A stretch of DNA of 34,414 nucleotides from Candidatus Angelobacter sp. (GCA_025462835.1 JAOAPH010000228.1:1-34414), one strand, 5' to 3'. Shown: positions 24,481 to 32,813, numbered from the stretch's first letter. The notes: generated by a model not told the origin, from the letters alone. A program made the numbers and translations.

Positions 24481-24632
24481 TAGGAATCGGATTCACGTTG
24501 CCCGTTTCTCGTTTCTCGCGAAGTCGAAAGCAAGAACAATGTCCAAGGCCTTATCGTTCGGCTCGCAAACAAGAAAGCAGAAATGCTGTAGTCTTAATTC
24601 ACCATCAGAAATCACCAAATCAAAAATACAAA

Positions 24633-25061
24633 ATGCCTGACCCATCTTTTTACCCTGCCCTCAATGCGACACTGAATGGCACTTGCGCCGTCCTGCTGAT
24701 CACAGGACGTCGCTTCATAGCGAAACAGCGCGTCACTGCCCACCGCAACACCATGATCGCGGCTTTCATTACCTCGGCGGCGTTTCTTACTTCATATCTC
24801 TACTACCATTTCGGCATCCGCCTCACCATGCCATTTCAAGGTCACGGTTGGATCCGCCCGGTTTACTTCACTCTCCTGCTTACGCACACAACGCTCGCTG
24901 TCGTCGTCCTGCCCATGATTCTGGTGACGCTCTCCCGCGGACTCAAGGCGCGCTACGACAAGCATCGCCGAATCGCGCGCTGGACTTATCCCGTGTGGCT
25001 CTATGTCTCTGTAACCGGCGTCGTCATCTATTTCATGCTGTATCACTGGTTCCGCGCCTGA
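24633..25061 (+). CDS. DUF420 (CtaM-like) membrane protein, cytochrome oxidase maturation
   Basis: The 142-residue protein has four hydrophobic segments (NATLNGTCAVLLITGRRF, MIAAFITSAAFLTSYLYY, VYFTLLLTHTTLAVVVLPMI, WTYPVWLYVSVTGVVIYFML) and conserved histidines His37, His59, His85, His111 and His138, the pattern of the DUF420 family. CtaM of Staphylococcus aureus, a DUF420 protein, is needed for active heme-A oxidase, so this gene fits with ctaA and ctaB upstream. ATG at 24633 starts just before the first helix; the frame is open upstream through repeat DNA but that part is not protein-like. No clear ribosome binding site. The hairpin array lies between it and the ABC genes. Confidence 0.85.
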   Translation: MPDPSFYPALNATLNGTCAVLLITGRRFIAKQRVTAHRNTMIAAFITSAAFLTSYLYYHFGIRLTMPFQGHGWIRPVYFTLLLTHTTLAVVVLPMILVTLSRGLKARYDKHRRIARWTYPVWLYVSVTGVVIYFMLYHWFRA

Positions 25062-25064
25062 GTA

Positions 25065-25098
25065 TCCCACCCTTCGCTACGCCCAGAGTGGGGCACCC
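25065..25098. repeat. Possible intergenic repeat with short inverted arms
   Basis: CCCAC (25066-25070) pairs with GTGGG (25088-25092) around a 17-base stretch, and the right arm continues as GGGCACCC. It resembles a CCCACCCTTCGC...GTGGGGCACCC repeat that I believe is dispersed in acidobacterial genomes; this could not be checked. It lies just after the DUF420 stop and before the ssb promoter. Confidence 0.3.
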
Positions 25099-25106
25099 AG
25101 AAGCAG

Positions 25107-25135
25107 ATGACACTCAGCAACGCTACTGATATATT
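25107..25135 (+). promoter_or_regulatory. Candidate sigma-70 promoter of ssb
   Basis: ATGACA (25107-25112, five of six consensus bases) is followed after 17 bases by TATATT (25130-25135, five of six). The ssb ATG lies 41 bases downstream with AAAAGGA as ribosome binding site between. Confidence 0.55.
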
Positions 25136-25175
25136 GACCGCATCCGAATCTGAGATTTGAAAAGGACCCCCCGCC

Positions 25176-25652
25176 ATGGCGAAGAGCGTAAACAAAGTAA
25201 TTTTGATTGGAACCCTGGGCAAGGACCCGGAATTGAAGTACACCCCGCAAGGCACTGCGGTCACCAAGTTCAGCATGGCCACCAATGAGAGCTTTAAGGA
25301 CAAGCAAAGCGGCGAATGGAAAGAGCGCACGGAGTGGCACAACATCGTGTGCTGGCAGCGTACCGCTGAAGTTGCCGCCGAATACTTGAAGAAGGGTGGC
25401 AAGGTTTATATCGAAGGACGCCTCACCACCCGCTCGTGGGACGACAAAGACTCCGGCCAGAAGCGCTACATGACGGAAGTGGTAGCCAACGATCTGGTAC
25501 TGCTCGGCAACAAAGGCGGCGCGGGCTCTTCTTCTGATGGCGAATCCGGCGGCGGACGTAAGTCCTCTGGCTCAGGCTTCGATCAGCGTCCTGCGGCGGA
25601 AGACAACTTCGCGCAGAGCACCGAGATCACTGACGAAGATATCCCGTTCTAG
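25176..25652 (+). CDS. ssb: Single-stranded DNA-binding protein
   Basis: SSB coats single-stranded DNA in replication, recombination and repair. The 158-residue protein has the OB-fold of about 110 residues ([49 protein letters not shown]), then a Gly/Ser-rich linker and the acidic tip DEDIPF that docks partner enzymes. Aromatic residues Trp54 and Trp60 in the WHNIVCW region are the expected stacking positions. AAAGGA lies nine bases before the ATG. A candidate promoter is upstream. Confidence 0.96.
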   Translation: MAKSVNKVILIGTLGKDPELKYTPQGTAVTKFSMATNESFKDKQSGEWKERTEWHNIVCWQRTAEVAAEYLKKGGKVYIEGRLTTRSWDDKDSGQKRYMTEVVANDLVLLGNKGGAGSSSDGESGGGRKSSGSGFDQRPAAEDNFAQSTEITDEDIPF

Positions 25653-25660
25653 TCGACTCC

Positions 25661-26029
25661 ATGCACAAGAGAGCACGGTCGATTGGATTTGTCGTTCTTA
25701 CTCTGCTAGCTGTTGCCGTGCTAGTCATTTATTCGCACGAGCGCACGATTCGTTTTGACGCCGTTCTCTGGAGGGACCCTGGAACCTCCGACACAGTCAA
25801 GCTTCAAGTGGCAGATGATCTGATTGCCACACAAGCCTTGAGCGGAAAAACGCGCAAGGAAGTTACAGCACTATTAGGACAGCCTCCGGAGACGAATTAC
25901 TTTAAAGAATACGATTTGGTGTACTACTTGGGTCCTGAGCGTGGATTCATTAGCATCGATTCAGAGTGGCTTGTACTAAAGTTCGGGCCAGACGGTCGGG
26001 CCAGCGATGTTGGTATAGCGCGCGACTGA
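25661..26029 (+). CDS. Small membrane-anchored protein with BamE/SmpA-like pattern
   Basis: The 122-residue product has an N-terminal membrane anchor (IGFVVLTLLAVAVLVIYS, about 8-25) and no lipobox. Residues about 60-115 read SGKTRKEVTALLGQPP, then alternating strands (YDLVYYLGP, SEWLVLKFGPDG), a helix-then-sheet pattern like the BamE/OmlA fold, where G-x-T-x-x-x-V-x-x-x-L-G-x-P is typical. It is too divergent to call BamE. It starts eight bases after ssb, so it is likely on the same transcript. Its end is 30 bases from the end of the convergent CoA-binding gene. Confidence 0.7.
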   Translation: MHKRARSIGFVVLTLLAVAVLVIYSHERTIRFDAVLWRDPGTSDTVKLQVADDLIATQALSGKTRKEVTALLGQPPETNYFKEYDLVYYLGPERGFISIDSEWLVLKFGPDGRASDVGIARD

Positions 26030-26059
26030 ATTCATCAAACTCGCTCGATTGCGTCGTCG

Positions 26060-26470
26060 CTATCGATTGCGTTTGCGGTGTTCTTTCAGAATGCAACGGT
26101 CCATGATGACAGTGATTCCGGCTTTCCGAGCCTTTTCGGCGGCGGCTTCGTGGACGACTTCTTCCTGCATCCAGATGCAGGGCACTTTGAGTTGAATCGC
26201 CTGATCGACGATCTCCGGGACGAACTCAGCGCGGCGGAAGATGTTTACGATGTCGATCTTTTCCGGCACGTCTAGGATGGTAGGAAACGCCTTCTCACCG
26301 AGCGCGCCGTTGATTCCGGGATTGACGGGGATGATGCGGTATCCCGCGGACTGCATGTAGGCCGTGACCCCGTAGCTGGGACGCAGGGGGCTGGAAGATA
26401 GTCCCACCACGGCGATGTTCTTCGCGGTGCTGAGGATCTCGGCGATCTGATCGGTTTGGGTTGTAGGCAC
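26060..26470 (-). CDS. CoA-binding domain protein (YccU-like)
   Basis: This 136-residue protein is a single CoA-binding Rossmann-like domain: IAVVGLSSSPLRPSYGV (18-34), YRIIPVNPG (44-52) and the conserved strands IDIVNIFRRAEFVP and VPCIWMQEEV. The family consists of one-domain relatives of the succinyl-CoA synthetase alpha subunit; their role is not settled. The start is GTG at 26470 with CGGAG eight bases upstream. It ends the minus-strand series lnt, prfB, Ala/Pro-linker gene, CoA-binding gene. Confidence 0.87.
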   Translation of the reverse strand: MPTTQTDQIAEILSTAKNIAVVGLSSSPLRPSYGVTAYMQSAGYRIIPVNPGINGALGEKAFPTILDVPEKIDIVNIFRRAEFVPEIVDQAIQLKVPCIWMQEEVVHEAAAEKARKAGITVIMDRCILKEHRKRNR

Positions 26471-26601
26471 GGGTTACTCCGAAACAATGATCCGCTGCGT
26501 ACCGCTCACGGTCGATTGTATGAGATGCGGACTGCATGTTCCAGTTCTGCCTGGTTCTGCTCTGCCCCCGGGAAAACCTCTCTGACAAATCTATCTAGCG
26601 T

Positions 26602-27303
26602 CTATCTGGCGGGGCCGCTCTTTTCCTTAAAGTTCTTCAAAGCAACCTTTTTCAAAGTCTCTGGAACATTCTTGTTCATGGAGAGAGCTTTCAGGTCGGC
26701 CGTCTGCAAATTCTTGACCATGCCCAGGGAGAGATCCAGCGGACAGCGCGGATTATTAATCAAGTTCTTCAGCACATTGTAGTTCTTCATGAACTTACGA
26801 TTACGCTGGATGTCACGCAAAACGCTTTGTTGAACGTTCTTCATGGCGGCAATGTTTTCCACTTCAGAATCGGTCAACTTAGGTGAGGCCAGCACCGCCG
26901 ATGAGACCACTTTGGAGCCGTCGCGGATCAAGACTCCTCGTTCTTCCTTGTTACCGAGCATGGCCAATTTCACGCGCTCGCCAACTTTGAGCTTGGCAAT
27001 CTTTTGCAGAATGGATTCTCGCCCGCCTTCTTGCGGCGCGGGTGCGGGCACTGCTGCGACTGCCGCAGCAGCAGGTGGGGCCGGGGCTGGCGTTGTAGGC
27101 GATTCAGGCGCAGCCGGGACTGCAAATACAGTAGGTGCAGCCACAGCGCCCGTTATCCCCAACTCTTCTGAAGTACCGTCGGTGAGCTCGAAAGGTTTGT
27201 CGCCCTCGGCCGCGATCTCAGCGGCATGCTCGGTCAAGTACTCATCGAGATGGAGAAGATCGTCGTGGTAATCCTTAGTCGTGCCTACCTTTTGTTCTTC
27301 CAT
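26602..27303 (-). CDS. Conserved-looking helical protein with Ala/Pro linker, function unknown
   Basis: I do not assign this 233-residue protein to a named family. Residues 1-50 are acidic and helical (HDDLLHLDEYLTEHAAEIA), 50-95 form an Ala/Pro-rich linker (PTTPAPAPPAAAAVAAVPAP), and 95-233 are a helical domain with short repeated helix pairs. Motifs there include KLKVGERVKLAMLGNKEERG, LIRDGSKVVSSAVLASPKLT and NPRCPLDLSLGMVKNLQTAD. The helical part resembles HEAT-like proteins I recall from acidobacteria and myxobacteria. AGGA lies nine bases before ATG. It sits 74 bases behind prfB with a palindrome between. Confidence 0.75.
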   Translation of the reverse strand: MEEQKVGTTKDYHDDLLHLDEYLTEHAAEIAAEGDKPFELTDGTSEELGITGAVAAPTVFAVPAAPESPTTPAPAPPAAAAVAAVPAPAPQEGGRESILQKIAKLKVGERVKLAMLGNKEERGVLIRDGSKVVSSAVLASPKLTDSEVENIAAMKNVQQSVLRDIQRNRKFMKNYNVLKNLINNPRCPLDLSLGMVKNLQTADLKALSMNKNVPETLKKVALKNFKEKSGPAR

Positions 27304-27347
27304 GTGTGCAGGTCCTAATCAAAAAACGTAAGTAGTGCGAAAGCATA

Positions 27348-27369
27348 GCGCAGGATAGCTATCCCGCGC
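27348..27369. repeat. 22-base near-perfect palindrome between prfB and the next gene
   Basis: GCGCAGGATAGCTATCCCGC plus two further bases form an inverted repeat of 11 pairs with one mismatch (27352 against 27365); the core GGATAGCTATCC is perfect. There is no T run directly behind it on either strand, so it is not a standard terminator; a protein-binding site or RNA processing hairpin are alternatives. Confidence 0.55.
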
Positions 27370-27377
27370 AGTGAATT

Positions 27378-28494
27378 CTAGTCGGCTGCACCGGCAGCGT
27401 TTCCGTTACGGCGCATTACGAGATAAGCATGGATGAAGGGGTTGATGTCACCGTTGAGGACGCGGTCAACGTCTCCGACTTCGTATTTTGTCCTGTGGTC
27501 CTTCGCCATTCGATACGGGTGCAAAACATACGAGCGTATCTGCGAGCCAAAATCGATGTCGAGCTTGGAATCTTCCAGCTTCTTGCTTACGGCTTTTTTC
27601 TTTTCCAATTCGAATTCGTAGAGTTTTGAGCGCAGGATCTTCATGCCGCGCTCGCGGTTCTTGTGCTGCGACCGCTCGTTCTGACAGCTCACGACGATTC
27701 CGGTGGGGATGTGAATGATGCGCACGGCGGAATCCGTAGTGTTAACGTGCTGACCGCCGGCGCCGCCGGAGCGATAGGTATCGATGCGCAGGTCTTCAGG
27801 CTTGATGTCCACTTCAATCGATTCATCGATCTCCGGCGAGACGAAGACGCTGGCAAAAGAAGTGTGTCGCCGCTTAGCTTGGTCGAAGGGCGAAATGCGG
27901 ACGAGGCGATGGACGCCGATCTCGCTGGAGAGCAGTCCGAATGCGTAGTCGCCGGTGACGGTGAATGTCGCAGATTTTATGCCCGCTTCCTCCGCCGGCT
28001 GATGATCATTGATCACGGTTGGAAAGCCCTGGACTTCTGCCCAGCGCAGGTACATGCGCAGCAGCATCTCCGCCCAATCCTGCGATTCGGTACCACCGGC
28101 GCCGGGATGAATGGTGACGATGGCGTTGAGAGGATCAGTCTCGCCTGAGAGCAGCGTTTGCGTCTCGAGTTTATCGAGCAGCATGCGCAGGGAGTCGATC
28201 TCGCGCTGCAAATCGGCGGTGATGTCTTCGCCTTCTTTGGCGAGATCGAAGTAAGCGGCGATGTCGCCGCTGCGGCGTTGTAGCTCAGCGTCAGTGGCGA
28301 GGCCGTCCTCAAGCCGCTTCCGCTCACGCATGGTCTGTTGCGAGAGTTCGGAATTCGACCAGAAATTCGGGTCGGCGATCTTCTTTTCAATTGCTTCTAA
28401 TTGGCGGCGCAGGTTGGGAGCGTCAAAGATACTCCCGAAGGTCATGGACCTTTTGTTTGAGAGCTTGGTATTCGCGTTCTAAATCTTCAATCAT
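27378..28494 (-). CDS. prfB: Peptide chain release factor 2, with programmed +1 frameshift
   Basis: RF2 recognises UGA and UAA and releases the finished protein. Translation starts at ATG 28494, two bases after the lnt stop, and runs 23 codons (MIEDLEREYQALKQKVHDLR and EYL) to CTT TGA. After a +1 shift that skips base 28425, the frame continues with GAC GCT CCC for 348 more residues, 371 in total. The catalytic GGQ is at residues 246-248 in YRSGGAGGQHVN and the stop-codon-reading SPF is at 201-203 in RISPFDQ. An annotation from an internal start (28445) would miss the true N-terminus. AGGGG ten bases before the ATG, within the end of lnt, is a good ribosome binding site. Confidence 0.96.
28422..28436 (-). 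promoter_or_regulatory. prfB recoding site (autoregulatory +1 frameshift)
   Basis: On the minus strand the site reads GGGAG TAT CTT TGA C. The internal Shine-Dalgarno-like GGGAG lies three bases before the slippery CTT, followed by the in-frame UGA with C behind it, the same arrangement as in Escherichia coli prfB. Low RF2 favours the shift and so restores RF2. Confidence 0.95.
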
Positions 28495-28496
28495 TG

Positions 28497-30101
28497 CTAA
28501 TTGCCCCTGATGACGCCTGCGCGAAGCGAGAATCGAACAAAAATGGTGAGTAAGGAAATTATCGCACAGGCAAAGGCGAACCAGTCGCCATGCCGCGTGT
28601 AGAAAGTGGTATCGGAGACGAACGCGTAGGGCGCGCGCAATGCGACTTGCACGTTGGGCTCGGCGCGTGCGACGACGCGGCCGTAAGGATCGATGGAAGC
28701 CGTGATCCCGGTATTCGTTGAACGCAGCAGCCAGCGATGGTTCTCAATCGCGCGCATTCGGGCCATGTTCAAATGCTGGCCTGCCGCGCCGGTGCTTCCG
28801 AACCAGCCGTCGTTGGAGACGTTCACGAAAACCTGCGCGCCGTTCAGCGCGAATTGGCGAATCTCGTCAGGGAAAACAGATTCGTAACAGATGAATGTCC
28901 CCAGCTTTCCGCTTACGCCAGATTGGTTCACGGTGAAGACGCTGCGCTCGGTACCTGCGGAGAACGTGCCCACTTCTTTGGTCAGGTTCTTGGCGAAGAA
29001 CAACAAAGCCTGGAATGGAACATACTCACCGAAGGGGACAAGATGGATCTTGTCATAGCGCGCCAGGAAACCGCCTGAAGGAGCGACCAGTGCGGCGGAG
29101 TTGAATGTCTCGTAGTCGGTCGTCGAATTCTTTGGATTGCGAACGCCGAGGCTTCCGGCGAGGATGAAGGCATCGCGATCAGCGGCGAGAGTGGAGATCC
29201 AGGTGCGAAATTTTGGGTCGGTAAGAAAGAACGGCGACGGCGATTCCGGCCAGATGATCAAACGGGGCGAGGGGTCGTCGCGCTTGGAAGCTTGACGGCT
29301 CACGTCTGAGAGCTTGGCAATAATGGAGTCAAACGATTGTGGCGTCCATTGGAGGTCTAGTGGAATGTTTTGCTGGACGAGGACGGCGACGTGAGTGGAC
29401 GGTAAGGGCAACGGTTGAATCAGCGCGCCTGCCTGCAAAACCAGAGCCAGCAGCAATGCGAGCACAGCAAAATTCTTCTGTCTTTTTCCTCTGACAAGAA
29501 GCCCGGCCGCGAACAAAGCATTCACGAGGACGATCACGAAACTGGTTCCGTAGACTCCGGTGAGGGTCGCCAACTGGCTCAATGGAATGTTGTCGACCTG
29601 AGATGTGCCGAGCAAGTCCCACGGAAATCCGGTGATGCGAGCTCGCGCTAGTTCAACTGCCACCCAAAGGAAAGGGGCAATAATCAGCGCACGGGTTCCG
29701 GCGAATGCGCCGCGACGGCTCACGCGTACCAGCATCGCGCCGAAGAATCCGTGGTAGAGGCCCAGATACAAACAAAAGAGGATCAGGATTCCAGCGGCCA
29801 CTGGCTGGGAAAGCCCGCCGTAGAGATGCATCACGCGATAAACCCAGTAGCATGAACCCATGTACCAGATAAATCCGCTTACATATCCCACCCAGAAGCC
29901 CTGTCGCGTTGTGATTGCGGCGGCACTGGCCTCTGATTCGGTTGCTGCAATGATCTGGATCGAGGGACGAGCGAGTAACGCGTAAAGAAGGGGCGTGAGG
30001 GCAACCCATGCGAGCCATGTCACGCTAGGATTCGGAAAGATGAGCACCTGTAGCGCGCCGGAGATGGCAGCAAGCAGCAAGAGCTTTGGGCTGAGTCTCA
30101 C
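28497..30101 (-). CDS. lnt: Apolipoprotein N-acyltransferase
   Basis: Lnt adds the third acyl chain to lipoproteins in the inner membrane. The 534-residue protein has about seven N-terminal transmembrane segments and one at the C-terminus around a nitrilase-like periplasmic domain. The catalytic Glu-Lys-Cys are visible: Glu286 in IIWPESPSPF, Lys351 in RYDKIHLVPFGEYVPF and Cys405 in TFICYESVFPD. VSNDGWFG is also conserved. The start is GTG at 30101; ATG at 30103 is followed at once by TGA and is not usable. It is immediately upstream of prfB (TAG CA ATG). The lipoprotein at 19174 is one expected client. Confidence 0.95.
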   Translation of the reverse strand: MRLSPKLLLLAAISGALQVLIFPNPSVTWLAWVALTPLLYALLARPSIQIIAATESEASAAAITTRQGFWVGYVSGFIWYMGSCYWVYRVMHLYGGLSQPVAAGILILFCLYLGLYHGFFGAMLVRVSRRGAFAGTRALIIAPFLWVAVELARARITGFPWDLLGTSQVDNIPLSQLATLTGVYGTSFVIVLVNALFAAGLLVRGKRQKNFAVLALLLALVLQAGALIQPLPLPSTHVAVLVQQNIPLDLQWTPQSFDSIIAKLSDVSRQASKRDDPSPRLIIWPESPSPFFLTDPKFRTWISTLAADRDAFILAGSLGVRNPKNSTTDYETFNSAALVAPSGGFLARYDKIHLVPFGEYVPFQALLFFAKNLTKEVGTFSAGTERSVFTVNQSGVSGKLGTFICYESVFPDEIRQFALNGAQVFVNVSNDGWFGSTGAAGQHLNMARMRAIENHRWLLRSTNTGITASIDPYGRVVARAEPNVQVALRAPYAFVSDTTFYTRHGDWFAFACAIISLLTIFVRFSLRAGVIRGN

Positions 30102-30115
30102 ATGCAGAAGTGTAA

Positions 30116-30131
30116 CAGCCCCTCAGGGCTG
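30116..30131. repeat. Short hairpin upstream of small membrane protein
   Basis: CAGCCC (30116-30121) pairs with GGGCTG (30126-30131) around the tetraloop CTCA, in the 84-base gap between the divergent lnt and small-protein genes. The word CCTCAGGG is shared with the left end of the hairpin array at 24302, but the match is short. Confidence 0.45.
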
Positions 30132-30185
30132 GTCGGGGCAGGACGGAGCTGTTGTCGCCAGAATTCGATTCAGCGTCGAAATAAT

Positions 30186-30371
30186 ATGCAGCCGGAAATT
30201 TTTGATGCGCTAGTCACTTACTCAGCGCGAGTGCTGGAAGTCATGTTTATTGCCGGAGCGGCGGGCTCGGTCGTTGTCTTCGTGTCAACGGTGTATGACA
30301 TTCTGACAGACATCTTTAAGCCCGATACGCGTGAGAGACGCGAAATTGACGCTATCCAGAGGGCAGCGTAG
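30186..30371 (+). CDS. Small single-pass membrane protein
   Basis: The 61-residue frame from ATG 30186 encodes one hydrophobic helix (VMFIAGAAGSVVVFVSTVYDIL, about 19-40) between a short amphipathic start and a charged tail (KPDTRERREIDAIQRAA). The charge pattern suggests the tail is cytoplasmic. It precedes the APC permease by 26 bases on the same strand. I do not recognise the family; a short coding gene of this composition is plausible but unproven. Confidence 0.5.
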   Translation: MQPEIFDALVTYSARVLEVMFIAGAAGSVVVFVSTVYDILTDIFKPDTRERREIDAIQRAA

Positions 30372-30397
30372 ACTCGATGTTCAGCGAAAAAACGTAA

Positions 30398-32800
30398 ATG
30401 TCGTCAAGTTCCCAGCCCTCTACTCCAGCTTCAAACCGGGTACGTATCGTGGTCGCGACTTCCGTCGCGCTCACTTTCATCTCCTTTTGGCGAGCCGCCG
30501 CTATTGTCCTCAATGACTTAGGGTCGTCCGCCTTTTATGCGGGCGGAATTGCTGAACAGGCGGTTGGGAAGGCAGCTCCGTGGTTCATCCTCGGCGTGAT
30601 GCTGTTCTCGTTTGCGGTACGCGCCGTGTACATCGAGAGCTGCTCGATGTTTGTACGCGGCGGCGTCTATCGCGTAGTGAAAGAGGCGTTGGGTGGAACG
30701 CTGGCAAAGATCAGCGTTTCCATGTTGATCTTTGACTACATCCTTACGGGCCCGATCTCTGGAGTGAGCGCAGGACAATACATCGGCGGATTGATCAACA
30801 GCCTGCTGGTTATTGCGGACAAGCATGGCTGGATCCCGCGAGCAGTCCACGAGATCTTTCACGGCACTCCTCATCTGGACGAAGCATGGACAGCTGTGGT
30901 GTTCGCCCTGGCAATGACGGTTTTTTACTGGTGGGAAAACACCAAGGGAATTGAGGAGTCCAGCGAAAAAGCTCTCCGGGTGATGCAGATCACGGCAGTG
31001 ATGGTTTTCATGCTGCTGGCGTGGTCGGCGGTGACCATACTGAAAGCGCCAGCGGGAAGCATCCACCTTCCTCCGTGGCCGATACCTTCAAACCTGCACT
31101 TCAGTGACGAGGCTTTAGGATTCCTCAAAGGCACAAGTCTGGCCACTACTTTCGGACTCTTCGGAATCCTGATCGCATTCGGACACTCGGTATTGGCGAT
31201 GAGCGGCGAAGAGACCCTGGCGCAGGTAAACCGCGAGATCGCGCATCCTAAGCTGAAGAACCTCAAGCGTGCGGCGATCGTCATTGCTATTTTCAGCTTT
31301 GTCTTTACCGGGGTATGTTCCCTGCTGGCCGTAATGCTGATTCCCGACGAGGTCCGGGTGGCGGTTTATCGCGACAACCTGATGAGCGGACTGGCGATGC
31401 ACATGGTTGGCCCGGACATCCTGAAGCTCATTTTCCAGGCTTTCGTTGTAGTCTGCGGATTTTTGATACTTTCCGGCGCGATCAATACCTCGATCATCGG
31501 TTCCAATGGTGTGTTGAACCGAGTCTCTGAAGACGGCGTGCTTACCGACTGGTTCCGGAAGCCGCAAAGGAGATACGGCACCAGCTATCGCATCATCAAC
31601 CTGGTGGTGTTCTTTCAGTTGCTCACGATCATTTTGAGCCGGGGCGACGTCATCAAGTTAGGTGAAGCGTACGCATTCGGCGTGATCTGGAGTTTCACGT
31701 TTAACAGCCTGGCCATGCTGGTACTGCGCTTCAAGTACAAAGGGGAGCGCACGTGGAAGGTCCCGCTGAACGTAAAGATCGGCAAGATTGAGATTCCATT
31801 TGGGCTTCTCTCTGTCCACCTGGTGCTGCTCTCGATCGCAATCACTAACCTCTTTACGAAGTCGATTGCTACCAAGGTAGGCGTGATGTTTGCGCTCGCG
31901 TTTTACCTGATTTTTTACTTCTCAGAGAAGGACAACCAGCGCAGGCACAAAGACAACGCCAAGCAGATGAAAGAGCACTTCCAACTGGAGAAACAGGATA
32001 CGGTTTCTCCAGAAGTGGTTGGGATCCAAGCGGGGAACATTTTAGTCACCGTTCGCGATTACAACACGCTCTTCCATCTGAGATGGGTCTTGGAACGCAC
32101 AGACACCCATGAACAGGATGTTGTTGTCCTTGCGGCGAGGATGACGGGCCCCGGCAGCGCGGAATACGATCTTTCCACCGAGCAGATCTTCAGTGATTAC
32201 GAACAGTTGCTCTTCACGAAGGCTGTTTCCGTCGCGGAGAGTGTGGGCAAGACGATATCGCTGCTGGTGATTCCGGCGCGCGATGTCTTCTCGGCGATCG
32301 CGCAGACGGCCAATACTCTGGAATCGGCGGCGGTGGTTGCCGGTCGTTCGACGAAGATGAGCCCGGAGGAACAGGCATTTCGCCTGGGACAAGCATGGGA
32401 AGCGATGCCGGAGCCAAAACGCCAGTTCGTGTTTCAAGTGGTCCACCAGGATGGAAAAGTCGATACCTTCCGCATTGGCCCGCACACCCCGACGATGAAA
32501 ACAGAGGATGTGCATCTGGTGCATCGGATGTGGCTGCGTTTGCGGAAATTCCCTGGCATGGAAGAATTGCACCACTCGGATATTGTGACCTTTGCATTGA
32601 CGCGATTGGCGCAGGACTTTGGCCGCGAGCCGGAGGAAGTGGTGCGCGCCTTGCGAAAGGGCGAAGGCAGGACATCAGGAACACTGGCAGCAGCAACCAA
32701 TCCTGCGAAATTGGAGCCATCCAAGGACGAATTGCCGGCTAAAGTTCCGGACCGCCCAAGCCGGAGAGCGCAAGACAAAGACAAGTTCCAAGGGTTCTAG
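30398..32800 (+). CDS. APC-superfamily amino-acid permease with C-terminal universal-stress-like domain
   Basis: The first about 515 residues are a 12-helix APC-type transporter. Recognisable pieces are VALTFISFWRAAAIVLNDLG, ISGVSAGQYIGGLINSL, TTFGLFGILIAFGHSVLAMSG (helix 6 region, quoted in parts) and AINTSIIGSNGVLNRVSEDG. Residues about 545-650 (GNILVTVRDYNTLFHLRWVL, DVVVLAARM, AAVVAGRSTKMSPEE) look like a universal-stress-protein fold with the late ATP-type loop GRS. A further 100-residue domain and a basic tail follow, to 800 residues. The fused domain suggests regulated transport. The substrate is unknown; the neighbouring cysteine dioxygenase-like gene makes a sulfur amino acid a guess only. 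Confidence 0.87.
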   Translation: MSSSSQPSTPASNRVRIVVATSVALTFISFWRAAAIVLNDLGSSAFYAGGIAEQAVGKAAPWFILGVMLFSFAVRAVYIESCSMFVRGGVYRVVKEALGGTLAKISVSMLIFDYILTGPISGVSAGQYIGGLINSLLVIADKHGWIPRAVHEIFHGTPHLDEAWTAVVFALAMTVFYWWENTKGIEESSEKALRVMQITAVMVFMLLAWSAVTILKAPAGSIHLPPWPIPSNLHFSDEALGFLKGTSLATTFGLFGILIAFGHSVLAMSGEETLAQVNREIAHPKLKNLKRAAIVIAIFSFVFTGVCSLLAVMLIPDEVRVAVYRDNLMSGLAMHMVGPDILKLIFQAFVVVCGFLILSGAINTSIIGSNGVLNRVSEDGVLTDWFRKPQRRYGTSYRIINLVVFFQLLTIILSRGDVIKLGEAYAFGVIWSFTFNSLAMLVLRFKYKGERTWKVPLNVKIGKIEIPFGLLSVHLVLLSIAITNLFTKSIATKVGVMFALAFYLIFYFSEKDNQRRHKDNAKQMKEHFQLEKQDTVSPEVVGIQAGNILVTVRDYNTLFHLRWVLERTDTHEQDVVVLAARMTGPGSAEYDLSTEQIFSDYEQLLFTKAVSVAESVGKTISLLVIPARDVFSAIAQTANTLESAAVVAGRSTKMSPEEQAFRLGQAWEAMPEPKRQFVFQVVHQDGKVDTFRIGPHTPTMKTEDVHLVHRMWLRLRKFPGMEELHHSDIVTFALTRLAQDFGREPEEVVRALRKGEGRTSGTLAAATNPAKLEPSKDELPAKVPDRPSRRAQDKDKFQGF

Positions 32801-32813
32801 GTTAAGTTATCGC

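Noticed and set aside
24134-24640. Open frame of 168 codons on the plus strand across the hairpin array
   Set aside because: It runs through palindromes and AT-rich repeats, has odd composition, and no motif. It overlaps the more credible DUF420 start.
27378-28445. prfB as a simple 355-residue frame from 28445
   Set aside because: The short upstream frame with the CTT TGA C recoding site and ribosome binding site shows that the real start is 28494 with a +1 shift.
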